From positions 558,001 through 622,000 of the forward strand of contig NZ_WRXL01000002.1 in NCBI RefSeq assembly GCF_010119195.1: 64,000 nucleotides of DNA, read 5' to 3'. This document shows, piece after piece, positions 48,643 through 56,750 of this stretch. The position numbers and the translations under genes were made by a program. The DNA comes from Haloarcula salina. GTDB lineage: Archaea; Halobacteriota; Halobacteria; Halobacteriales; Haloarculaceae. The number at the start of each line of letters is the position of its first letter. Within the stretch, counting starts at the first letter, position 1. The notes beneath the pieces were generated by a model. It ran no database searches. It was not told the DNA's origin and saw only the letters and a list, made by a program, of their open reading frames with translations.

Positions 48643-49614
48643 GTACCCGCGCTGGCGGAAGTGGACGAGGAGGACGGCGACGATGAGCCCCATCCCGAGC
48701 ATGACCGCGGGGTAGGCCATCGGCCACCCGAGCTCCGGCATGTTGTAGGGGCTGTCGGCGAAGTTCATGCCGTAGACGCCGACGACGAACGTCAGCGGGA
48801 TGAAGATCGTCGCGACGACGGTGAGCACCTTCATCACCTCGTTTGTCGACTGCGAGACGGTGTTCAGGTAGATGTCGCGCGCGCCGGCCACCAGGTCGCG
48901 GTAGGTCTCGGTCAGGTCGACGATCTGGACCAGGTGGTCGTACACGTCGCGGAAGTACTTCTCCGTCTGGGGCTGGATCTGGTCGGGGTCGCCGCGGGCC
49001 AGGACCCCGACCGCTTCGCGGGCCGGCCAGACCTGCTTGCGAAACGACAGCAGGTCCCGGCGAACGTCGTTGATGCGTTCGAGCGTCTCGATCTCGGTCG
49101 AGACGGTCACTTCCTCCTCGATCGCCTCGATGTCCGTCTCGATCTCGTCGAGCAGGTCGAAGTACGCGTCGACGATGACGTCGATGACCCGGTAGGCGGT
49201 GAAGTCCGGGCCGCGGTGGAGGAGGCGCTCGTCCCCGCGGGCGGCGGCGTCCATCACCCGCTGAACGGGCGGGACGGCCCCCGTCGACAGCGTGACGACC
49301 CAGTCGCGGCCGACGAAGACGCCGACCGGCGTCGTCTTGACCTCCTTGTCGAACGTCGTGTCGCCGGCGGTGAGCGACGTGGACTTGACGAGGACGAAGG
49401 TGTAGGCGTCGAACTCCTGGACCTTCGCTCGGACGTCGTTCTGCACGTCCTCGACGGAGAGCGCGTGGAGGTCGAACGCGGACTGGACCGCGTCGATCTC
49501 CGCGGCGCTCGCGTCGCTGACGTGGACCCACGTGGTCCCCACCGCCGTCCGGGCGGCCGTCAGGTCCTCGTACTCCTCGGCGTGTCTGTCAGCGTACACC
49601 AGCGCGGAGATCAC
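48637..49614 (-). CDS. corA: CorA magnesium/cobalt channel
   Basis: The 325-residue protein has a long cytosolic alpha/beta part, a long helix (FLLDEIETDIEAIEEEVTVSTEIETLERINDVRRDLLSFRKQVWPARE) and two C-terminal membrane helices with the signature YGMNF between them. It forms a pentameric Mg2+ channel. It starts with GTG overlapping the stop of a 56-residue membrane protein gene by GTGA. Confidence 0.93.
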   Translation of the reverse strand: MISALVYADRHAEEYEDLTAARTAVGTTWVHVSDASAAEIDAVQSAFDLHALSVEDVQNDVRAKVQEFDAYTFVLVKSTSLTAGDTTFDKEVKTTPVGVFVGRDWVVTLSTGAVPPVQRVMDAAARGDERLLHRGPDFTAYRVIDVIVDAYFDLLDEIETDIEAIEEEVTVSTEIETLERINDVRRDLLSFRKQVWPAREAVGVLARGDPDQIQPQTEKYFRDVYDHLVQIVDLTETYRDLVAGARDIYLNTVSQSTNEVMKVLTVVATIFIPLTFVVGVYGMNFADSPYNMPELGWPMAYPAVMLGMGLIVAVLLVHFRQRGYL

Positions 49615-49781
49615 GTCGCACCCTCCGGTGGCGAGGAGTATCCCACGGCGGCCACCGTCAGCCCCACCATGACCGCGGCCACCGACAGCGAGCGGCCCGG
49701 ATAAGCGGCGACGACGCCGAGCAGGTAGCCGGCGATGCCAGCGAGCGTCAGCGCCGCGCCCGCGGCGAACACCCGATTCAT
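49611..49781 (-). CDS. small two-helix membrane protein upstream of corA
   Basis: The 56-residue protein (MNRVFAAGAALTLAGIAGYLLGVV, SLSVAAVMVGLTVAAVGYSSP) has two hydrophobic segments. The stop overlaps the corA GTG start, so the two are co-translated and it might assist the channel; no function is known. It lies 47 bases downstream of the lipoprotein gene end. Confidence 0.65.
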   Translation of the reverse strand: MNRVFAAGAALTLAGIAGYLLGVVAAYPGRSLSVAAVMVGLTVAAVGYSSPPEGAT

Positions 49782-49828
49782 GACTCCGCTATCGCCGGCC
49801 CGAGAGAAAACAGTGTCCCACGCGGCGG

Positions 49829-50464
49829 TCAGTTCCCGGAGTGCGTGAGCCCGGACAGGAGCGTGTCGACCCGTTCCCCCTCGTCGATCGTCTCGGGGTA
49901 GACCGCGACCGCGATGACCACGTCGCCCTCGTGCTCGAAGCTCGCGAGGTGGACCAGCACGTCCACCTCCTGGCCCTCGATGGTAGTGGTTCCGGAGAAC
50001 ACCGAGACTTCGCGGGAGTCACCGAGCGACTGGACCGTCCGGTTGCGCTCGAACTGGACGTCGCTGACCCCGCGGCTCCGACTCGCCACTTCCCGGACGA
50101 GCCGCTGATTGGACCAGCTCGCCGCCGGGTTCAGCGGCTGTCCCGCGACGCTTGCGCTCGGCGTCGAGAGCACGATGAACTGCCCCGCGGTCACCTCGCC
50201 GACCGGGCCCAGTTCCATCCCGCGCTGGTACTGTCGGATGTGATTCGTGATGCGGACCGTCCGCTCCTGGCCGGCGACGGTCACGGTCCGCTCGATGGTC
50301 GATTCGTTCGCGACCGTCTCTTCGTAGCCGGTCTCCTGGAGCGCATCGCTCGAGACCGAAGCCGGCGACGACTCGAAGGTGAGCGTCTCTCCGGTGATGA
50401 GCCCGGAACAGCCCGAAGTCACGATAAGGAGTGACACGGCGACGAGGAGCCATCGGTGTGCCAT
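49829..50464 (-). CDS. secreted lipoprotein of unknown function
   Basis: The 211-residue protein has a Sec-type signal and lipobox (RWLLVAVSLLIVTSGCSG). The mature part is a beta-rich domain (YEETVANESTIERTVTVAGQERTVRITNHIRQYQR, FIVLSTPSASVAGQPLNPAASWSNQRLV, VDVLVHLASFEHEGDVVIAVAVYPE), like a haloarchaeal lipoprotein family without assigned function. ATG 50464 puts the signal peptide at the N-terminus. Confidence 0.8.
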   Translation of the reverse strand: MAHRWLLVAVSLLIVTSGCSGLITGETLTFESSPASVSSDALQETGYEETVANESTIERTVTVAGQERTVRITNHIRQYQRGMELGPVGEVTAGQFIVLSTPSASVAGQPLNPAASWSNQRLVREVASRSRGVSDVQFERNRTVQSLGDSREVSVFSGTTTIEGQEVDVLVHLASFEHEGDVVIAVAVYPETIDEGERVDTLLSGLTHSGN

Positions 50465-50529
50465 CTTCTCGTATACCACTGTCCGAGATGATAAAACGTT
50501 TTGTGGCCGCTCGGTAGCGGCCGGCCGCG

Positions 50530-51051
50530 TCAGCCGAAGATGCCCTTGAGGACGCCTCCGACGATGTTGATGACGGCCCACTTCACCTGGCTGACGGTCC
50601 CGATTCCGGAGATGGTGATATCGTCGTCTACGACGGCGTTCTTGAACTCCGTCGCGGGGTTGCCGGACGCGATGATGCGGTCCATCGTCGCCTTGTCCGT
50701 GCTCATCTGCATCGTGGCGTCGTCACGGGTTCCCAGCGTCAGTTCCTGCATCCGGAGGTCGTCGTCCAGGGTGAACGACACGGACGCCTCGGTTCCGTTC
50801 GCGGGGTCGTCCACGACGAGGTTCACGTTCTCGCCCTGCAACTGCCCGGCCAGGAACCCGAAATCACTCACGTCGACGTTCGCGTTGTACGTCTCGACCA
50901 TCGGCCCCATGTCCTCGAACAGCTGGACGGCCCAGTCCGGCTGGTCGCTCTGTGCGACGACGGGTGTGGCGACTGCGCCGGCCGCGGCGACGACGAGCAT
51001 GAGAGAGACGACTACGCGGGCGAAATCGACTGTAGCTGGTACGTACTTCAT
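50530..51051 (-). CDS. secreted protein with SCP2-like domain, function unknown
   Basis: The 173-residue protein has a signal peptide (VVVSLMLVVAAAGAVATPVVAQ) and a mature domain with VNLVVDDPANGTEASVSFTLDDDLRMQELTLGTRDDATMQMSTDKATMDRIIASGNPATEFKNAVVDDDITISGIG, a pattern like sterol-carrier-protein-2 folds, and a hydrophobic end (VKWAVINIVGGVLKGIFG). An AT-rich element at 51057-51083 upstream is a likely promoter. No function is known. Confidence 0.7.
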   Translation of the reverse strand: MKYVPATVDFARVVVSLMLVVAAAGAVATPVVAQSDQPDWAVQLFEDMGPMVETYNANVDVSDFGFLAGQLQGENVNLVVDDPANGTEASVSFTLDDDLRMQELTLGTRDDATMQMSTDKATMDRIIASGNPATEFKNAVVDDDITISGIGTVSQVKWAVINIVGGVLKGIFG

Positions 51052-51137
51052 AACGAATATATAAACGTTCGAATAGTATATAAAGCCGTAGTGAGCCGTG
51101 TTACACCGGTTATTGTCCGCCTACCGGGAATAGAGTG

Positions 51138-52616
51138 TCAGATCCGGTACGTCGGCCCGTCGTCGGTGTCCTGCACTTCGACCCCGAGCGCTTCGAGTTC
51201 GTCCCGGAGGTCGTCGGCGCGGTCGTAGTTGCCCGCCTCGCGCTCCTGTTCGCGGAGTTCGAGCACGAGGTCGACCACGTCACCGGCCAGCGACACGTCG
51301 CCGCCGTCCTCGTCGCCGAAGGACAGTCCGAGTACCCCGCCGCCGAACTCCTCGTAAGTCTCGACGGCGCGTCGGAGGCCCCGGTAGTCGTACTCGTCGT
51401 GGCCGTCGACGTGCGTGTTGACCGCGGCGGTCAGGTCGAGCAGTGCCGTCGTCGCCTCGCGGGTGTTGAAGTCGTCGTTCATCGCCGCCTCGAAGTCGTC
51501 CCGGGCGGCGTCGACGGCGTTCCGGAGCGCCTCGTCGGTCACCTTCGCGTAGGCGTCCACGTCGTCACAGGCCGCGACGGCGCGCTCGTAGCCCCGCGAG
51601 AGGCGGTCCCAGCGCTCTCGGGCCTCGGCGATGGTCTCGTCGCTGTAGGTCGCCCGAGAGGTGTAGGCCGTCGACAGCAGGAAGGTTCGGAGCACGTCGG
51701 GACCGAACTCCTCGACGGCGTCGCCGACGGTGAAGTAGTTGCCCAGCGAGGAGGACATCTTCTCGTCGTCGGTCTCCAGCAGGCGGACGTGGAGCCAGTA
51801 CTTCGCGAACTGCTCGCCGGTCGCCGCCTCGCTCTGGGCCACCTCGTTCTCGTGGTGTGGAAAGACGAGGTCCTGGCCGCCGACGTGGATGTCGATGGAC
51901 TCGTCCAGGTGCGTCATCGACATGGCTGAGCACTCGATGTGCCACCCCGGTCGGCCCTCGCCCCACGGCGAATCCCACGTCTGGGCGGTCGCGCAGGCCT
52001 CCTCGGCCGGCGCGGCCCCGGGGTGCTGGTGCTCGGCGATGTCCTCGGGCGCGACGCCGCCTGCCTTCCAGAGCGCGAAGTCCGCCGGGTGGCGCTTCTC
52101 CCCCGCGCTCTCCTCGCCCTGGGACTCGATGTCCTCGACGGACTGGTTCGAGAGCTTGCCGTAGTCCTCGAAGCTGGTCACGTCGAAGTAGACGGAGCCG
52201 TTGGCCTCGTAGGCGTGGCCCTGTTCGAGCAGGCGCTCCACGAGGTCGATGATCTCGGGGACGTGCTCGGAGACGCGGGGGTACACCTCGGCGCGGTCGA
52301 GGTTGAGCGAGCGCATGTCCTCGATGACCTGGCGGACGTAGTGGCGGGCCACTTCGGCCTCGCTGTCGCCGTTCTCGCCGACGCGGGCGACGATCTTCTC
52401 GTTCACGTCGGTGAAGTTCTCGACGTGGCGGACGTCGTAGCCGAGCCAGTCGAGCCAGCGGCACATCACGTCGACGTGGACCCAGCCGCGGGCGTGGCCG
52501 AGGTGCGGCGGGTCGGAGGTCGTCAGGCCGCAGTAGTACAGCAGAACGGAGTCGGGGTCGCGTGGCTCGAACGGCTCCGTCTCGCCGGTCAGCGTGTTCG
52601 TCACGCGTAGCGTCAT
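51138..52616 (-). CDS. cysS: cysteinyl-tRNA synthetase
   Basis: The 492-residue protein has class I synthetase motifs: the zinc ligand and HIGH-type motif in YYCGLTTSDPPHLGHARGWVHVDVM near residue 30, HIECSAMSMTHL and HVGGQDLVFPHHENEVAQSEA, and KMSSSLGN. It charges tRNA-Cys. Length and ending (LEALGVEVQDTDDGPTYRI) are normal for the archaeal enzyme. The upstream AT-rich elements of other genes are absent here, but the start ATG at 52616 is clear. Confidence 0.96.
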   Translation of the reverse strand: MTLRVTNTLTGETEPFEPRDPDSVLLYYCGLTTSDPPHLGHARGWVHVDVMCRWLDWLGYDVRHVENFTDVNEKIVARVGENGDSEAEVARHYVRQVIEDMRSLNLDRAEVYPRVSEHVPEIIDLVERLLEQGHAYEANGSVYFDVTSFEDYGKLSNQSVEDIESQGEESAGEKRHPADFALWKAGGVAPEDIAEHQHPGAAPAEEACATAQTWDSPWGEGRPGWHIECSAMSMTHLDESIDIHVGGQDLVFPHHENEVAQSEAATGEQFAKYWLHVRLLETDDEKMSSSLGNYFTVGDAVEEFGPDVLRTFLLSTAYTSRATYSDETIAEARERWDRLSRGYERAVAACDDVDAYAKVTDEALRNAVDAARDDFEAAMNDDFNTREATTALLDLTAAVNTHVDGHDEYDYRGLRRAVETYEEFGGGVLGLSFGDEDGGDVSLAGDVVDLVLELREQEREAGNYDRADDLRDELEALGVEVQDTDDGPTYRI

Positions 52617-52679
52617 TGTCGAACGACACTGCGCCGGGCCGCTTCAAGGCGTCGGAACGGCTCGTCGGCGCCTGCCGAT

Positions 52680-53165
52680 TCAGTTCCCGACCGCCCTTTC
52701 GACGACCCGAAGCGCGTCCGGCCCGTCGCGGCGCGCGACGACGACGACGAGCGATGCCTCGGTGACGCCGGCCGCCTCGACGGGCACGTCGGCCGTCCGC
52801 AGTCGGCCGAGCACGTCACCGAGAGCCGCTGGACCGAGGTCGCCGGCGGCGACGATGCCGGTCAACGAGCCGGCGTCCGCCGCGAACCGGGCGTCACCGA
52901 CCGCGAGCACCCACTCGTCGGCCGGCTCGGCCGCGTCCGCTCGTCCCAGCCCGCTCCGCATCGACACGCGGGCGTCGGCGTCGTGAACCGGGTCGTCGGG
53001 CAGTTCCTCCGCGAATCGCCTGAGGGCCGTCGCGATGGCTTCCGCTTCGCCGTCCACGTCGAGCGTGCGCGCGGCGGCGGTGTAGTTGACGACGCCGGCT
53101 CGGAGCGCGTCGTAGAGAAACGGGCGCTCGCGGACGGCCTCGCGGGTGGCGGCTGCGAGTGACAT
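52680..53165 (-). CDS. haloarchaeal protein of unknown function
   Basis: The 161-residue protein starts MSLAAATREAVRERPFLYDALRAGVVNYTAAARTLDVDGEAEAIATALRRFAEEL, a helical (possibly winged-helix) segment, and continues with two ACT-like beta-alpha halves (FAADAGSLTGIVAAGDLGPAALGDVLGRLR, EAAGVTEASLVVVVARRDGPDALRVVE). This is a conserved haloarchaeal pattern without known function; an ACT-domain regulator is possible. It is divergent from cbiX. Confidence 0.75.
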   Translation of the reverse strand: MSLAAATREAVRERPFLYDALRAGVVNYTAAARTLDVDGEAEAIATALRRFAEELPDDPVHDADARVSMRSGLGRADAAEPADEWVLAVGDARFAADAGSLTGIVAAGDLGPAALGDVLGRLRTADVPVEAAGVTEASLVVVVARRDGPDALRVVERAVGN

Positions 53166-53249
53166 ATCGGAAGCCCGAGCCCGGCGGATAAAAACGTGCC
53201 CAGATGCCGCCAGCGAAGCTCCTAAGACCGGCTCGTTCCAACCGAAGGT

Positions 53250-54131
53250 ATGGACCAAGCGCTCGTCATCGCGGCCCACGGTTCCCACCTGAACGCCGAG
53301 TCGAGTACGCCGACCTACGACCACGCGGACACCATCCGGGCGACCGGCGCGTTCGCCGAGGTGCGCGAGTCGTTCTGGAAGGAGGAGCCGTCGTTCCGGG
53401 AGGTCCTGCGGACCGTCGACGCCGAGGAGGTCTACCTCGTGCCGCTGTTCATCTCCGAGGGCTACTTCACCGAACAGGTCATCCCGCGGGAGTTCCGCCT
53501 CGACGACTGGGACCCAGAGCTGTGGGACTCCGACGGCACGAGCGCCACGACTGCGACACTGACCGCCGGCGACACGGGCCAGACCGTCCACTACTGCGGC
53601 CCGGTCGGGACCCACGACACCATGAGCGACGTGATCGTCCAGCGGGCCCAGTCCGTCACGGGCGACTCCGACGTGGGCGAGGGGTTCGGTCTGGCCGTCG
53701 TCGGGCACGGGACCGAGCGCAACGAGAACTCCGCGAAGGCCATCCAGTACCACGCCGACCGCATCCGCGACCGCGATCGCTTCGACGAGGTCCAGTCGCT
53801 GTTCATGGACGAGGAGCCGGAGGTCGACGACGTGACCGAGCACTTCGAGAGCGACGACATCGTCGTGGTCCCGCTGTTCATCGCCGACGGCTTCCACACG
53901 CAGGAAGACATCCCCGAGGACATGGGGCTGACCGACGACTACCGGACCGGCTACGACGTGCCGACGACCGTCGACGGCCACGACATCTGGTACGCCGGGG
54001 CCGTCGGCACGGAGCCGCTGATGGCCGACGTGGTGCTCGAACGGGCCGCCGACGCGGGGGCCGACGTGAGCGCAGCCATCGAGCAGGTACGCGAGGAGAC
54101 CGGCGGCGTGCGGCCGGCGACCGGCGACTGA
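53250..54131 (+). CDS. cbiX: CbiX-type sirohydrochlorin cobaltochelatase-like protein
   Basis: The 293-residue protein contains two chelatase-fold halves: LVIAAHGSHLNAESSTPTYDHADTIRA with the metal histidine, VYLVPLFISEGYFTEQVIP, then AVVGHGTERNENSAKAIQYHAD and IVVVPLFIADGFHTQEDIPEDMG. CbiX inserts cobalt into sirohydrochlorin in anaerobic cobalamin synthesis. The DR2241-family gene 96 bases downstream is a usual neighbour. Related proteins may act as nickel or iron chelatases, so the metal is not certain. Confidence 0.85.
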   Translation: MDQALVIAAHGSHLNAESSTPTYDHADTIRATGAFAEVRESFWKEEPSFREVLRTVDAEEVYLVPLFISEGYFTEQVIPREFRLDDWDPELWDSDGTSATTATLTAGDTGQTVHYCGPVGTHDTMSDVIVQRAQSVTGDSDVGEGFGLAVVGHGTERNENSAKAIQYHADRIRDRDRFDEVQSLFMDEEPEVDDVTEHFESDDIVVVPLFIADGFHTQEDIPEDMGLTDDYRTGYDVPTTVDGHDIWYAGAVGTEPLMADVVLERAADAGADVSAAIEQVREETGGVRPATGD

Positions 54132-54227
54132 GGCGGACCGCTGTCCGTCCGCCGGGTCGTCGTCGTTGGCCCCGGCAGAGCGGAGCGGAACCAGCCGACT
54201 TTTGCCCGCCGAGCCCCGATTCGGCGT

Positions 54228-55304
54228 ATGGACGGCGAGTACGTGGACGCGCTGGTGGACACCGCCCCGGACGGGATCGACTTCGACGACCTCCACGTGG
54301 ACCGCGACCCCGACGGGTACGCGTTCCGGACGCCGGCGGCGACCCACACCGGTATCGACGAGGAGACGCTCCGCGAGGTGGCGGCGGACTCGCCGTACGT
54401 CCGAAACTGGTACTTCTGGCACGCCGTCGCGCCCCAGAAGGACGACCACTGGGCGTTCCTGCGCTGGCTCGAAGGGGCCGACGAACGCGGCGTCACCGAG
54501 CGGTACGACGCGCTCTCGGACGGCGTCGCGGCGACGTGGGGCCAGCTCCACCTGCGCGTCGAACTGACCGGGGGCGAGCGTCGGTATCACGTTCGACACG
54601 TAGCCGACGCCGACACGGATTCGGAAGACCTCGCCAAGCACGACGAGCCGCTCGACGCGCGCGACCTCGCCAAGCACGACGACGACGGTCAGTACCGCCC
54701 GCTCAAGACCGCGCCGTCCCTGCGGACCGGCTGGGCGTTCCCGGACCTGACCGCCGCCGAACTGGTCGCGACCGTCGACGCCTTCTATCCGGCGACGATC
54801 GCGAACTGGCACCGCGAGCGCGAGGGCGACCTCGACGTGAGCCACTGGCGCGACACCGTCTCCCGCCAGACGGGCATCTACGGCGTCGTCGACACCTGGG
54901 ACCGCGGCGACGGCCACGAGCACGTCGACTGGGTCGCCGAGGCCTGCTGTGACGACTCCCAGTGTCTCAAGCGACGCGAGTGGCAGTACGACGACGAGAC
55001 GGATCTCGACGTGGACGGCGGCTCGGGGACGTTCCCCTGCCGCGAGCCCTGCTCGCTGGTCATCGCCGCCGCCCGCAAGTGGACGAAGCTCGAAGGCGAG
55101 GCGACGCGGACCTACGAGTTCGAGCTGACGCCGAGCGAGAAGGAGCAACTCGAAGCGGTCATCGACGCCGTCGCCGACGGCGAGGCCGACGACATCCGCG
55201 AGGCCGACATCTACGAGGGGGCGAACCGCTACCGGGTCCGGTACCTCAGGGCGAAGCTGTTCGACGAGGACGGGAATCTCGCGGGCGTCGAGACGGACGA
55301 CTGA
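54228..55304 (+). CDS. DR2241-family iron-sulfur protein
   Basis: The 358-residue protein has a central DR2241-type region (SPYVRNWYFWHAVAPQKDDHWAFLRWLEGADERGV, PSLRTGWAFPDLTAAELVATVDAFYPATIANWHRE) and cysteines in ACCDDSQCLKRREWQ and FPCREPCSLVI, which probably bind a 4Fe-4S cluster. The family is associated with CbiX and cobalamin genes, but its reaction is unknown. A possible chelatase partner or tetrapyrrole redox enzyme is inferred from context. Confidence 0.82.
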   Translation: MDGEYVDALVDTAPDGIDFDDLHVDRDPDGYAFRTPAATHTGIDEETLREVAADSPYVRNWYFWHAVAPQKDDHWAFLRWLEGADERGVTERYDALSDGVAATWGQLHLRVELTGGERRYHVRHVADADTDSEDLAKHDEPLDARDLAKHDDDGQYRPLKTAPSLRTGWAFPDLTAAELVATVDAFYPATIANWHREREGDLDVSHWRDTVSRQTGIYGVVDTWDRGDGHEHVDWVAEACCDDSQCLKRREWQYDDETDLDVDGGSGTFPCREPCSLVIAAARKWTKLEGEATRTYEFELTPSEKEQLEAVIDAVADGEADDIREADIYEGANRYRVRYLRAKLFDEDGNLAGVETDD

Positions 55305-55345
55305 GCGGGAGCGGCGGCGGGGACCCCCTCGCGCGTCGCCGTGGA

Positions 55346-55909
55346 CTATCGCACGACGGTGAGATACAGCGCGCCCAGCGCGCCGGCCACCACGATCAGG
55401 ACGCCGAGGGTGAGGAGGAAATCGCTCGTGAGCGCCAGCGTCAGCAGGCCGACGACGAGCGCGAGGACGCCGCCACCGGCGGCGAACAGCGTCTCCGTCG
55501 ACAGTACCTCCAGAAGTGGTTCGGACTCCGTCTCGGTCTTCGGCTGGGGCTTCGCCAGTTCCTCGTCGACGATGACCGGTTCGTTCTCCGGCCCCCCTTC
55601 GGGGACGACGACGTCGACGTAGCGCGTCTCCGCGCCGTAGGCGGTCACGACCTTGAGCTTCCCGCGCACCGGTCCGTCGCCGTCGACGGTCACCCGGATG
55701 CGGCGCTCGCTGTCGGCCTCGATGTGGTGGTTCGCGGCGTCGATGGACGCGACCGACGAGAGCGCGTCGTCGAGGTGGAGGTGGACGTGGAGGGACTCGC
55801 CGTGGTTGACGACGTCCACGTCGAAACTCCCTGTCGCGTCGAACTCGTGTGGGACCTCCAGGCTGTGGATGCCGGTCCGATTGACGTGCACGGGCAGGGA
55901 GTCAGGCAC
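55346..55909 (-). CDS. haloarchaeal protein with C-terminal membrane anchor, function unknown
   Basis: The 187-residue protein has an N-terminal beta-sandwich-like domain (LPVHVNRTGIHSLEVPHEFDATGSFDVDVVNHGESLHVHLHLDDALSSVASI, RIRVTVDGDGPVRGKLKVVTAYGAETRYVDVVV), a charged linker, and two membrane helices at the end (ETLFAAGGGVLALVVGLLTLAL, LLTLGVLIVVAGALGALYLTVV). No signal peptide is visible, so the sandwich is probably cytosolic. The family is haloarchaeal and uncharacterised. Confidence 0.78.
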   Translation of the reverse strand: MPDSLPVHVNRTGIHSLEVPHEFDATGSFDVDVVNHGESLHVHLHLDDALSSVASIDAANHHIEADSERRIRVTVDGDGPVRGKLKVVTAYGAETRYVDVVVPEGGPENEPVIVDEELAKPQPKTETESEPLLEVLSTETLFAAGGGVLALVVGLLTLALTSDFLLTLGVLIVVAGALGALYLTVVR

Positions 55910-56009
55910 GGACCTGTCTGCACGGGGCGAGGAGAAAAAGGTTCATACTGTTGACTGTCTCCCGTCGAGACGACCGTCGTTCGACCGGCGGGCTCCGTCA
56001 GGGACGGCC

Positions 56010-56204
56010 TCACGCCGGCGCTTCGTCGCGCATGTCCGGCGGGAGCAGGTTCGGGATGCCGTCCTCGATGGGGAACGACTCGCCGCACTCGGTACAGACC
56101 AGCTCGCCCGAGATGATCTCGCCGTCCTCGCGCTCGGTCACGTCCAGGTCGAGGTCGTGTTTGTCCAGAGGGCAGCAGATAATCTCCATCAGGTCCTCTT
56201 TCAT
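56010..56204 (-). CDS. Trm112-like zinc protein
   Basis: The 64-residue protein (MKEDLMEIICCPLDKHDLDLDV, LVCTECGESFPIEDGIPNLLPPDMR) has the CP..K and C-x2-C pairs and IxDGIPxLLP ending of Trm112/UPF0434 proteins. Archaeal Trm112 activates several methyltransferases acting on tRNA, rRNA and release factor. ATG 56204 begins the conserved MKEDLMEI. Confidence 0.87.
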   Translation of the reverse strand: MKEDLMEIICCPLDKHDLDLDVTEREDGEIISGELVCTECGESFPIEDGIPNLLPPDMRDEAPA

Positions 56205-56373
56205 ACGCTGGGCCAGGTCCGGCGGTCGCAAAAGTCTGCCGCTCTCGCGTGCCCGGGGTCCCGCAGTGCCGCTCGCGGCTCAACGACTCCGGCCGACCCC
56301 GAATACTGACCGTCTCGTCGCCGCCTTGCCGCCACCAGCATGCATTATCCGACGTGGGACGGACCGACCTGGT

Positions 56374-56736
56374 ATGGCCGAGGACACCCTGTACGACCGA
56401 CTGGGAGGCGACGAGGGACTCGAAGCGGTCGTCGACGACTTCTACGAGCGCGTGCTGGCCGACGACGACCTGCGCGAGTACTTCGAGGACACCGACATGG
56501 AGGCGCTGCGCGACCACCAGCGGGCGTTCCTGACGATGGTCACCGGCGGGCCGACGACCTACGACGGCGACGACATGCGGGCGGCCCACGCCCACCTCGA
56601 TCTGTCGGTGGCCGACTTCGAGGGGGTCGCGGGCCACCTCGGCGACGCGCTCCGGGCGGCGGGCGTTTCCGAGGCCGACCGAGAGGCGGTGCTGTCGGCT
56701 GTCGCGGATCTCGAAGCCGACGTGTTGAACCGATAA
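56374..56736 (+). CDS. truncated hemoglobin (group I-like)
   Basis: The 120-residue protein begins LYDRLGGDEGLEAVVDDFYERVLADDDLREYF, the truncated-globin signature, and has the proximal histidine in AHAHLDLSVADFEGVAGHL. LGG and the FL-x-x-V-x-G-GP segment are typical of group I (trHbN). Known members detoxify nitric oxide or bind oxygen. It stands as a single gene, 14 bases from the convergent purA end. Confidence 0.9.
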   Translation: MAEDTLYDRLGGDEGLEAVVDDFYERVLADDDLREYFEDTDMEALRDHQRAFLTMVTGGPTTYDGDDMRAAHAHLDLSVADFEGVAGHLGDALRAAGVSEADREAVLSAVADLEADVLNR

Positions 56737-56750
56737 GAAGCGACGAGCGG

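Noticed and set aside
52680-55148. Very long minus-strand frame of more than 800 codons
   Set aside because: Most of it is the antisense shadow of cbiX and the DR2241 gene, a frequent artefact of high-GC codon bias; only the last 161 codons are a real gene.
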